The position numbers and the translations under genes were made by a program. A stretch of DNA of 64,000 nucleotides from Hymenobacter sp. BT188 (GTDB taxonomy: Bacteria; Bacteroidota; Bacteroidia; Cytophagales; Hymenobacteraceae), in the NCBI RefSeq assembly GCF_014333585.1, contig NZ_JACSCW010000007.1, positions 112,295-176,294 on the forward strand, written 5' to 3'. Under the pieces are notes generated by a model. It saw nothing but the letters and a program-made list of their open reading frames with translations. It made no database searches and was not told where the DNA came from. Below are positions 56,416 through 64,000 of this stretch, piece by piece; the stretch's first letter is position 1; each line of letters begins with the position of its first letter.

Positions 56416-57966
56416 ATGAAAACGAGAAACCAGACCGTCAGGCAGCGCCGCGCGCCGCAGCGCGCCAGCGGTAGTAAGGGTAGGAATCCAGCGTCAGCCC
56501 GCGAGCTGCGGCGCACCGCGCTGCCTGACGTTCGCCTGGTGGGGGCGTTTCTGTTGCTGCTCGGCGTTACTACTGTAGCTCAGGCTCAGAACCGCGACAG
56601 CGCCGAGTACACCTTGCGCGTAGCGGCTAAAAAGACCATCAACAACTCCGCCATTGATGGCAAAGCGGGTTTCTCCGAATACAAGAATTACCCTACGCGC
56701 ACCATTGCCCAGCTCCAAGACTTCAAGCCGGCGACCGTCAAGCTGAGCAAATACGGTGGGCGGCTCGACAAGCGCACCAAGGCCACGGGCTTTTTCCATG
56801 TGCAGAAAATCGATGGGCGTTGGTGGACCATCGACCCGGAGGGCTACTACTTCCTGCACAACGCGCCGAACGACGTGCAGCCAGGCCGCTCGGCGCGCAC
56901 GCAAAAGGCCTTGCAGGAGAAGTATAAGGATAACGCTGACTGGATGGCCGCGACCCGCCAGTTTCTGTTGGCGAACGGCTTTACCGGCACGGGCGCCTGG
57001 TCGGCCACCAAGGGGATTCAGGCCGAAAACGGGAAGGCTGATAAGCCGCTGGCCTACACCGTCAACCTGGATTTGATGAGCAGCTACGGGAGCAAGCGCG
57101 GCGGCACCTACGTGCAGCCCGGCCACAAAGGCTACCCCAACGACGTGATTTTCGTGTTTGATCCGGGCTTCGAGGCGTTTGTGGAGGAAGCCACCAAGCA
57201 GCTGGCCCAGAACAAGAACGACCAGAACCTCTTCGGCTATTTCTCCGACAACGAGATGCCGCTGCTGCGCAAAAACCTCGACGGTTACCTCACGTTGCCC
57301 CCCACCGAGCCCGGCTACGTGGCCGCCAAAAAGTGGGCCGACGAGCGCGGCATCACCTTAGCCACCGTCACCGACCAGCACCGCCAGGATTTCCTGGCCT
57401 ACGCGGCCGAGCATTACTTTTCCATCGTGGCCAAGGCCCTGAAAAAGAACGACCCCAACCACCTGTACCTGGGCTGCCGCTTCCACGGCGCCCAGCGCTA
57501 CTACCCCGAGCTGATGCGCGTGGCGGGCAACTACCTCGATGCCGTGAGCGTCAACTACTACAACAACTGGACGCCCGAGAAGAAGTGGGTGGCCGAGTGG
57601 GAGCAGGTAGCCGGCAAGCCTTTTATGGTGACGGAGTGGTACGTGAAGGGCGAAGACGCCCCCGAGTCGGCCAACACCGCTGGCGCGGGCTGGGTGGTAA
57701 AGACCCAGGAAGACCGGGGGCTTTTTTACCAGAATTTCACGCTGGGCTTGCTGGAATCGAAGAATTGCGTGGGCTGGCACTGGTTTAAGTACCAGGACAA
57801 TGCCCCCACCCTGGTGGGCGCGGAGCCTTCGAACACGAACGCCAACAAGGGCATCGTGAACAACTACCTGGAGCCCTACCAACCGCTGCTGGATAAGATG
57901 CGCGAGCTAAACCAACAGATGTACACCCTAGCTGACTTCTTCGACAAACGCCAGCCCCAGCTATGA
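56416..57966 (+). CDS. Agarase-like glycoside hydrolase with disrupted signal region
   Basis: A 516-residue enzyme resembling proteins annotated as beta-agarase in Bacteroidota (clan GH-A style). Recognisable stretches are FFHVQKIDGRWWTIDPEGYY, FLHNAPNDVQPG, NLFGYFSDNEMPLLRKNLDG, LYLGCRFHGAQRYYPELM and KPFMVTEWYVKGEDAPES, the latter holding a likely catalytic glutamate (TEWY). The real substrate need not be agar. The N-terminus is odd: MKTRNQTV is followed by 31 Arg/Ala-rich residues and only then by the hydrophobic segment RLVGAFLLLLGVTTVAQAQ. The 31 codons coincide with an inserted palindromic element (next entry). Its stop overlaps the next start as ATGA. Confidence 0.7.
   Translation: MKTRNQTVRQRRAPQRASGSKGRNPASARELRRTALPDVRLVGAFLLLLGVTTVAQAQNRDSAEYTLRVAAKKTINNSAIDGKAGFSEYKNYPTRTIAQLQDFKPATVKLSKYGGRLDKRTKATGFFHVQKIDGRWWTIDPEGYYFLHNAPNDVQPGRSARTQKALQEKYKDNADWMAATRQFLLANGFTGTGAWSATKGIQAENGKADKPLAYTVNLDLMSSYGSKRGGTYVQPGHKGYPNDVIFVFDPGFEAFVEEATKQLAQNKNDQNLFGYFSDNEMPLLRKNLDGYLTLPPTEPGYVAAKKWADERGITLATVTDQHRQDFLAYAAEHYFSIVAKALKKNDPNHLYLGCRFHGAQRYYPELMRVAGNYLDAVSVNYYNNWTPEKKWVAEWEQVAGKPFMVTEWYVKGEDAPESANTAGAGWVVKTQEDRGLFYQNFTLGLLESKNCVGWHWFKYQDNAPTLVGAEPSNTNANKGIVNNYLEPYQPLLDKMRELNQQMYTLADFFDKRQPQL
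56436..56530. repeat. 93-bp palindromic element inserted in a signal-peptide sequence
   Basis: Ends CGTCAGGCAGCGC (56436-56448) and GCGCTGCCTGACG (56518-56530) are exact inverted repeats; a second stem GCGCCGCAGC/GCTGCGGCGC (56452-56461, 56505-56514) lies inside. Removing 93 bases between the two CGT copies joins MKTRNQTV directly to RLVGAFLLLLG, a normal signal peptide, in the same frame. It behaves like a REP/MITE-type insertion with a possible CGT duplication. Confidence 0.8.
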
Positions 57967-58829
57967 AGCATGCCGCTGCCATGCTGCTGAGCCTTGCGCT
58001 CCTCCTAACTAGCTCCGCCGGGGCGCAGAATCTGCGGCCGCGGCTGCGCGAGGTGGTAGCGCCGCCGGCGTGCAAGGAGCAGTTCCGGCTGTACCTGCTC
58101 ATTGGGCAGTCGAATATGGCCGGGCGCGGCGGGGTGGCAGCCCAGGATACGGTGCCCGACCCGCGGGTGCTGCGCCTGAACCAGGCTGGGCAATGGGAAG
58201 TGGCCAAAGACCCGGTGCATTTTGATAAGCCAGTAGCCGGCGTGGGGCCGGGGCTGAGCTTTGGCAAAACGTTGGTTGCGCAGGCGGCAGGTATCACCGT
58301 TGGGTTGATTCCGTGCGCGGTCGGTGGCTCGGCCCTTGCGGTCTGGCAGCCGGGCGTATTTTACCCCGCCACCAACACCTATCCCTACGACGATGCCCTG
58401 GCGCGGGCCAAAGCAGCGATGCAGCATGGCACCCTAGCCGGTATCCTCTGGCACCAGGGTGAATCAGACAGCAATCCGGCCGGCAGCCAGGCGTATGCCC
58501 AAAACCTGACCGAGCTAATTGCGCGGCTGCGTCAGGATCTGCAGGCTCCCACTGTGCCTTTTGTGGCCGGCCAGTTGCCCGCCTTTCAGCTGGAGAAAAC
58601 CGATAGCCTCGGCCGCAAAACCACCAATGCAGCGGCGGGAAGCCTGAATCAGGCAGTAGCTTCCCTGGCCCGCACGGTACCGCACTACGCCTATATCCGC
58701 GCCGAGGGTACCCACGACACCGGGGACCACATCCACCTGGCTGCTGCTTCAGCGCGGCTCATGGGCCAGCGCTACGCTCGGGCTATGCGCAGGCTGCAAG
58801 CCAAGATCAAACGCCCCAAACGCTCCTGA
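57963..58829 (+). CDS. SASA/CE6-type carbohydrate acetylesterase
   Basis: A 288-residue exported esterase (signal LLTSSAGAQ). SGNH-type motifs: LYLLIGQSNMAGRGG with nucleophile serine 50, PCAVGGSALAVWQPG, GILWHQGESDSNP and the late HDTGDHIHLAAASARLMG supplying the catalytic histidine. This is the sialate O-acetylesterase-like/CE6 architecture, which removes acetyl groups, for example from xylan. It overlaps the agarase-like gene by four bases and precedes a GH10 xylanase by 44 bases, so deacetylation of a xylan backbone is a reasonable inference. Confidence 0.9.
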   Translation: MKHAAAMLLSLALLLTSSAGAQNLRPRLREVVAPPACKEQFRLYLLIGQSNMAGRGGVAAQDTVPDPRVLRLNQAGQWEVAKDPVHFDKPVAGVGPGLSFGKTLVAQAAGITVGLIPCAVGGSALAVWQPGVFYPATNTYPYDDALARAKAAMQHGTLAGILWHQGESDSNPAGSQAYAQNLTELIARLRQDLQAPTVPFVAGQLPAFQLEKTDSLGRKTTNAAAGSLNQAVASLARTVPHYAYIRAEGTHDTGDHIHLAAASARLMGQRYARAMRRLQAKIKRPKRS

Positions 58830-58873
58830 CGCTTCACCCAGCCCCGCTTCGCTCACCACTTACTTACCCGTTT

Positions 58874-59950
58874 ATGAAGCCGTTGCCTGTCCTTGTCTTG
58901 TGCCTGTTGCTGCTAATGCAGTGCGGCAAAAAAGAATCCGGCGACGCGACGCCTACCCCAGCGCCTACGTCCCCAAAAACGCCCCCCAGCACCACGCTGC
59001 GGCAAGCCGCACCCTTCCCGATGGGGGCGGCCGTGAACATCAATCTGCTGAAAACGCGGGCCGCTTACTCCAGCGTCGTAAAGACCGAATACAACAGCGT
59101 GACGGCCGAAAACGCCATGAAATTCGGCGCCTTGCACCCCAGCGAGGCGGTTTACACCTGGACTGATGCGGACTATTTGGTCGAGTTTGCGCAGCAGCAT
59201 AACGCCCGCGTGCACGGCCACACGCTCATTTGGTATAAGTCATTGCCCAACTGGGTGACTAATTACCCAGGCAACACGGCGGCGTGGGAAAACCTGATGA
59301 AAACCCACATTCAGACGGTGGTAGCGCACTTTAAAGGCAAAGTGGCAGCGTGGGATGTGGTGAATGAAGCGTTTGAAGATGACGGGCAGTTGCGCAACAG
59401 CATCTGGCGGCAAAAGCTCGGCGTCGACTACATCGCACGGGCCTTCGAGTACGCGCATCAAGCCGACCCCGCCGCCTTGCTTTTCTATAATGACTATGGC
59501 CACGAGTATAACCTCACCAAGCGCACGGCTATTCTGGACCTAGTAAATAACCTGAAGAGCCGCGGTATCCCGATTCACGGCATTGGCCTGCAAATGCACA
59601 CGAGCAGCAATATTGCCAATGCGAATCTGGCCAACGCCATCCAGACGGCGGCCCAAACGGGCTTGACAGTGCACCTGGCGGAGCTGGACATTGCCATGAA
59701 CCGCGATGGAGTGGCAACGGCTACTTTCACTCCGGCGCTGGCCGCGGCCCAGAAAGACAAATACAAAGCGGTGGTGCAGGCCTTCAAAGCCCTGCCCGCC
59801 GCCCAGCGCTATGGTATTACCACCTGGAACGTAGGTGACGCCGACACGTGGGTGCGCGGCTACTGCAGCTGCCCCGATTGGCCCCTGCCCTTCGACGAAA
59901 ATTACCAACGCAAGCCCGCTTACGACGGCATGGTGGAGGCTTTACACTAA
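58874..59950 (+). CDS. GH10 endo-beta-1,4-xylanase, lipoprotein
   Basis: A 358-residue lipoprotein (lipobox LLMQC, cysteine 17) with a Thr/Pro-rich linker and a single GH10 catalytic domain. The motifs NSVTAENAMKFGALHP, ARVHGHTLIWYKSLPNWV, acid/base glutamate 165 in WDVVNEAFEDDG and nucleophile glutamate 270 in HLAELDIAMN are intact, as is GITTWNVGDADTWVRGY. It would cut a xylan backbone at the cell surface or in the periplasm. It is the clearest indicator of the target glycan in this locus. Confidence 0.95.
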   Translation: MKPLPVLVLCLLLLMQCGKKESGDATPTPAPTSPKTPPSTTLRQAAPFPMGAAVNINLLKTRAAYSSVVKTEYNSVTAENAMKFGALHPSEAVYTWTDADYLVEFAQQHNARVHGHTLIWYKSLPNWVTNYPGNTAAWENLMKTHIQTVVAHFKGKVAAWDVVNEAFEDDGQLRNSIWRQKLGVDYIARAFEYAHQADPAALLFYNDYGHEYNLTKRTAILDLVNNLKSRGIPIHGIGLQMHTSSNIANANLANAIQTAAQTGLTVHLAELDIAMNRDGVATATFTPALAAAQKDKYKAVVQAFKALPAAQRYGITTWNVGDADTWVRGYCSCPDWPLPFDENYQRKPAYDGMVEALH

Positions 59951-60173
59951 TCGAGTACTAGTGCGGACTTGAGAGATGTTCGTGCTTCTATGTTCACTTG
60001 GCGGCCGCGGGCCCCATTGGGGAATGGGAAAGCAGCTTTTCAGTGATGCACGCGTCGGCCGCCTTGGTGGGTGAAATGGGCCGATACGGATGGAAGAGCT
60101 GTGGCCCGGGGCCGCCAGTGAACATATTATCATTCGTTCTCGCCTTTCCACGGCGACTTTTAACTCTACCTGC

Positions 60174-62420
60174 ATGCGCTTACCACTGCCTACCTACCTG
60201 CTCTTGGGGTTGCTGCTAGCTTCCAGCCCCAGCGTTCTGGCCCAGAAAAAGCCCCCCACGGCGGCTTCGATTGAGCAGCGCGTCAGCGAGTTGCTGGCTC
60301 AGATGACGTTGGCGGAGAAAGTGGGCCAGCTCAACCAGTATTCGGGCCGCGAGCTGACGGGCCCGGCCAGCAACCGCAAAACCGATTTGCTCAACAGCAT
60401 CCGCAGCGGGCAGGTGGGCTCCATGCCGAACGTGAAAGGCGTGGCCGCCACGCGCGCCATTCAAGCCGAAGCCCTGAAGTCACGGCTGAAGATTCCGCTG
60501 CTCTTTAGCCTCGACGTGATTCACGGCTACCAGACCGTTTTCCCAATTCCCTTGGGGGAAGCGGCTTCCTGGGACCTGGCGGCCATTCGCGAATCGGCGC
60601 ACGTGGCGGCCCGGGAAGCGGCGGCTTCGGGTATTCACTGGACGTTTGCGCCGATGGTAGACGTGGGCCGCGACCCGCGCTGGGGCCGCGTGATGGAAGG
60701 CGCCGGCGAAGACACCTACCTCGGCTCCCAGATTGCCAAGGCCCGCGTACTGGGTTTTCAGGGCTCAACGCTGGGTGGCACCGATGCTATTATGGGCTGC
60801 GCCAAGCACTTTGCGGCCTACGGAGCCGCCCTGGCCGGCCGCGACTACAACGTGGTCGACATGAGCGAGCAGCAGCTCTGGGAAGTGTACCTGCCGCCCT
60901 TCAAAGCGGCCGCCGACGCGGGCATGGCCACGTTTATGATTTCCTTCAACACCCTGAACGGCATTCCGACCACTGGCAACAGCTATTTACAGCGCGACAT
61001 CCTGAAAGGCCAGTGGCAATACCCCGGCTTCGTGGTAAGCGACTGGGGCTCCATCAAGGAAATGGTGGCCTGGGGCTATGCATTGGATAAAGCCGACGCC
61101 GCCCAGAAAGCCATCACCGCCGGCAGCGACATGGACATGGAAAGCGACGCCTACTCGTCTTCGTTGGCCCAGCTCGTCAAAAATGGCAAAGCCGATGTAC
61201 GGCTCGTGGATGACGCTGTGCGCCGCATTCTGCGCAAGAAGTTTGAGTTGGGCCTGTTCGAGGATCCCTATAAGTTTTCGGATGCGAAGCGGGAGAAAAA
61301 AGTCCTCAGCGACCCGCAGCACCGCATGGCCGCTCGGCAGATGGCGCAGAAGTCCATCGTGCTGCTGAAGAACGAGCAGAACACGTTGCCGCTAACCTCG
61401 CGGCGCAAAATTGCCCTCATTGGCCCGCTGGCCAAAGCCAAGCGCGACCTGGCCGGCAGCTGGGTTGTGCTGGCCGACACCACCCAAATCACCTCTGTGT
61501 ATGACGGCCTGACCAAGCGCGGCGGCAAAAGTACCCCCCAGGTGCTCTACACCAAAGGCTGCGAGGTGCAGGGCGACTCCCGCGCCGGCTTCGCCCAAGC
61601 CGTAGAAACCGCCCAGGCCGCCGACGTAGTCGTGCTGACCGTGGGCGAAACCTGGGACATGAGCGGCGAGGCCAAGTCGCGCACCGACATCCATTTGCCC
61701 GGCGTGCAGGAAGAGTTGTTTCAGGCTTTGAAAGCTACCGGCAAGCCTATCGTGGTAATTATCATGGCGGGGCGGCCGCTTATTTTCAACGCCATTGCCG
61801 ATCAGGCTGATGCTATTTTGTACGGCTGGTGGCCCGGTTCGGAGGGCGGCACGGCGCTGGCTAATGTGTTGTATGGCGACTACAATCCATCGGGCAAGCT
61901 GCCGGCTACGTTTCCGTTATCTGGGGGGCAAATTCCCATCAGCTACCAGCAATACAGCACCGGCCGGCCCGTCACCAAGCCCGGCGACATTCGCTATAAA
62001 TCGGCCTACATCGACGCGCCTAGTACGCCGCGCTACGCTTTTGGCCACGGGCTGAGCTATACCACCTTTACGTACGAGGGCCTGAAAATCAGCCAGCCAA
62101 CCATGAGCGCGGGCCAAACAGTACAGGTGCAGCTGACGGTAACCAATACGGGTCAGCGCGCCGGCGAGGAAGTAGTGCAGCTGTACCTGCGCGATTAGGT
62201 GGCCTCGGTAGCGCGGCCGCTGAAGAAGCTGAAGGATTTCAAGAAGCTCCGCCTCAAGCCCGGCGAAACCCAGACCGTGACGTTTACGATCGATAAAGAC
62301 AAGCTTGCCTTCTACAACCAGAAGCTGGAATGGACCGCCGAGCCCGGCGAGTTTCAGCTCATGATTGGCTCTGCCTCCGACGATATTCGACTGGAAAGCA
62401 AACTAACCCTACTACCCTAA
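60174..62420 (+). CDS. GH3 beta-glucosidase/xylosidase with in-frame amber codon
   Basis: The ATG at 60174 starts a signal peptide (LLGLLLASSPSVLAQ). GH3 motifs: QLNQYSGRELTGPA, FSLDVIHGYQTVFPIPLGEA, DPRWGRVMEGAGEDTYLGSQ, CAKHFAAYGA and nucleophile aspartate 290 in GFVVSDWGS. Then come the second domain (YGWWPGSEGGTALANVLYGD) and the FnIII-like tail. A TAG at 62196-62198 stops the frame after VVQLYLRD, but the same frame continues VASVARPLKKLKDFKKL, KPGETQTVTFTIDKDKLAFY and GEFQLMIGSASDD to TAA at 62420, as in complete homologues. So either the last 74 residues are lost or the base is wrong. It is 13 bases before the SDR gene. Confidence 0.88.
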
Positions 62421-62433
62421 ACGACCTCTCTAT

Positions 62434-63312
62434 ATGCTTTCTACTAGTCCCGTGCAGCCGGATGGAACCGCCGATTCCACGCCTCGCCCGAAGTCCGCGC
62501 TTGATCAGTTTTCCTTACACGGCAAAGTCGTGGTCATCACCGGGGCCACGGGCGTGCTGGGCGAAGCCATGTCGCTGGCCGTAGCCGAAGCCGGCGCCAA
62601 AGTAGCCATCCTCGGTCGCGATGCCACCCGGGCGGCGGCGCGGGTGGCGGCGATTCAGGCTAGCGGCGGCGAAGCAATAGCCGTCTTGACGGATGTGCTG
62701 GACCAGGAAAAAATGCAGGCCGCCTGTGACGGGATTCTGGCCAAATGGGGCGCCATCGATGGATTAGTAAATGCGGCGGGGGGCAATATGCCCGGCGCCA
62801 CCATCGGCCCCGACCAGGATTTGTTTGCTCTGAGCATGGAGCAAACCCGCCAGGCGGTGGACCTGAACCTGTTCGGCACCGTCATTCCCACCACCATCTT
62901 TGGCCGCGTGATGGCCGAAAAAGGCAAAGGCTCCATCGTGAATATTTCGTCCATTACTGCCCAACGCCCTTTAACCCGGGTGCTGGGCTATACCATGGCC
63001 AAGAAAGCCGTGGAAGCCTACACGCAGTGGATGGCCGTGGAACTGGGCCTGCGCTACGGCGGCGCCCTGCGCATGAACGCCATTGCCCCCGGCGTCTTCC
63101 TGACCGAGCAAAACCGTTCCTTGTTAGTCGACGCTGACGGGAATCATACAGACCGGGCCCGCAAATTCATCGCCCACACGCCCTATCAGCGCTTCGGTGT
63201 CCCCGAGGAGCTGACCGGCACACTCATCTACTTACTAAGTGATGCTTCGCGCTTCGTGAGCGGCGAAACCATCATGGTAGATGGTGGCTTCAATGCCTAC
63301 AGCGGCGTATAA
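62434..63312 (+). CDS. SDR oxidoreductase, probable mannonate/fructuronate
   Basis: A 292-residue short-chain dehydrogenase: NAD(P)-binding GATGVLGEAMSLAVAEAG, NAAGGNMPG, catalytic serine in IVNISSITAQ, YTMAKKAVEAYTQW with the Y-x-x-x-K pair, and MNAIAPGVF. Immediately followed by uxuA, it fits the SDR-type D-mannonate oxidoreductase that interconverts fructuronate and mannonate in Bacteroidota. The assignment depends on this neighbourhood. The N-terminal 20 residues before the fold are Ser/Thr/Pro-rich. Confidence 0.88.
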   Translation: MLSTSPVQPDGTADSTPRPKSALDQFSLHGKVVVITGATGVLGEAMSLAVAEAGAKVAILGRDATRAAARVAAIQASGGEAIAVLTDVLDQEKMQAACDGILAKWGAIDGLVNAAGGNMPGATIGPDQDLFALSMEQTRQAVDLNLFGTVIPTTIFGRVMAEKGKGSIVNISSITAQRPLTRVLGYTMAKKAVEAYTQWMAVELGLRYGGALRMNAIAPGVFLTEQNRSLLVDADGNHTDRARKFIAHTPYQRFGVPEELTGTLIYLLSDASRFVSGETIMVDGGFNAYSGV

Positions 63313-63392
63313 TTGGTCATTAATCCTGTTTTTAAAGAAGGTCATGCAGAGACGGAGCCGAATCATGACCTCCTACTAGTATTTACTTCCTT

Positions 63393-64000
63393 ATGCCTAT
63401 TATTCAAAGCTGGCGCTGGTACGGCCCCAATGACCCTGTCAGCCTCGCCGATATCCGTCAGGCCGGTGCGACCGACGTCGTGTCGGCCCTGCACTACATT
63501 CCCAACGGCGAAGTATGGCCCGTAGCCGACATTCAGCAGCGGCAGGCCGACGTAGCCGCGGCCGGTCTGACGTGGAGCGTGGTCGAAAGCGTGCCCGTGC
63601 ACGAGCAGATCAAAACCCGCACCCGCCCCTTCGCCCGCTACCTTGCCAACTATCAGCAGAGCCTGCGCAACCTGGCAGCCTGTGGTATCCGTACCGTCAC
63701 CTACAACTTCATGCCCGTGCTGGACTGGACGCGCACGGATCTGGCCTATGAAGTAGCAGACGGCTCCAAAGCCTTACGCTTCGAGCAAGATGCCTTCGTA
63801 GCCTTCGATGCCCTGCTGCTGCAGCGGCGCGGCGCCCCCGAGGAATACACGGCGGAAGAGTTGGCCAGAGCCGAGGCGCGCTTAGCGGGCATGAGCGACG
63901 CGGAGCGGGAGCAATTACAACGCAACATTATTGCCGGCCTGCCCGGCAGCGAGGAAAGCTTTACGCTCGCCCAGTTTCAACAGGCGCTGGATGCCTACCA
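63393..64000 (+). CDS. uxuA: Mannonate dehydratase, cut by window edge
   Basis: The ATG at 63393 opens a frame that runs past the right edge (202 codons seen of about 390). Its start MPIIQSWRWYGPNDPVSLAD, then GATDVVSALHYIPNGEVWPV, WSVVESVPVHEQIKTRTRPF and IRTVTYNFMPVLDWTRTDLA are typical UxuA sequence. The enzyme dehydrates D-mannonate to 2-keto-3-deoxygluconate. It completes the link between released glucuronate and central metabolism. An 80-base gap separates it from the SDR gene and contains the 7-bp inverted repeat AGGTCAT/ATGACCT (63339-63371). Confidence 0.95.
   Translation, partial: MPIIQSWRWYGPNDPVSLADIRQAGATDVVSALHYIPNGEVWPVADIQQRQADVAAAGLTWSVVESVPVHEQIKTRTRPFARYLANYQQSLRNLAACGIRTVTYNFMPVLDWTRTDLAYEVADGSKALRFEQDAFVAFDALLLQRRGAPEEYTAEELARAEARLAGMSDAEREQLQRNIIAGLPGSEESFTLAQFQQALDAY

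Noticed and set aside
5876..62198. UAG recoded as a sense codon
   Set aside because: The residues replaced by TAG differ (Tyr, Trp, Lys, Gln), and several intact genes in the window use TAG as their proper stop.
63339..63371. AGGTCAT/ATGACCT inverted repeat before uxuA as an operator
   Set aside because: Arms are only 7 bp with a 19-base spacer and no second copy with the same layout was seen; it looks more like part of a dispersed intergenic repeat.
1..64000. tRNA, rRNA or CRISPR arrays
   Set aside because: No T-loop/anticodon cloverleaf, rRNA signature or regularly spaced repeat series was found by reading; short-range repeats are limited to those listed.

Overview
The window looks like a chromosomal piece of a high-GC Bacteroidota, most likely Hymenobacter or a close relative. 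The evidence is a SusC/SusD pair, a type IX secretion sorting-domain remnant, several large Cytophagia-style sensor kinases (beta-propeller and TPR types), an ABC permease fused to an M1 peptidase, and GC-rich genes separated by AT-richer leaders. This is inferred from protein style; no rRNA or tRNA is present to confirm it.

Layout. 1-5.1 kb: the cut N-terminus of a membrane protein, then an ABC ATPase and a permease/M1 peptidase fusion. 5.4-7.5 kb: two truncated signalling pseudogenes joined head to head. 7.9-11.1 kb: an operon of a beta-barrel, a small PstS-like binding protein and a HAMP sensor ATPase whose H-box lacks the phospho-acceptor histidine. 11.2-12.2 kb: a bestrophin channel. 12.4-16.0 kb: a decayed lipoprotein-sorting/LolCDE-like operon with nonsense codons, frameshifts and a permease-ATPase deletion fusion. 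16.0-18.0 kb: a cupin lipoprotein, a small membrane protein and two gene fragments. 18.0-20.2 kb: a sensory operon without a kinase (STAS-like, PAS, CZB-like). 20.7-28.0 kb: a TPR histidine kinase, an amidohydrolase and a TonB receptor. 28.2-31.4 kb: an IS1182-type remnant, a RidA fragment and a purE-purK pair that looks betaproteobacterial. 31.6-33.9 kb: pyrB-pyrC behind a leader with an intrinsic terminator. 33.9-35.8 kb is largely gene-free with several hairpins. 35.8-39.9 kb: a NarL-type regulator and its likely propeller kinase. 41.0-42.3 kb: an M29-like aminopeptidase.

42.7-64.0 kb is a polysaccharide/uronate locus: SusC, SusD, GH88, two GH2 enzymes, an agarase-like enzyme, a CE6-type esterase, GH10, GH3, an SDR likely to be a D-mannonate/fructuronate oxidoreductase, and the start of uxuA. 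Together they imply import and extracellular or periplasmic trimming of a glucuronate-bearing xylan-like or related glycan, with the released uronate feeding the mannonate/KDG route. Two LacI genes, each facing a nearly identical 30-bp operator, bracket the susCD half; each carries a single-base deletion.

The most notable non-gene signals are a 93-bp palindromic element inserted in frame into the signal-peptide region of the agarase-like gene, a perfect 52-bp palindrome upstream of a GH2 gene, a perfect 20-bp-arm hairpin near 17.36 kb, and repeated in-frame TAG codons in genes that are otherwise recognisable to their ends.
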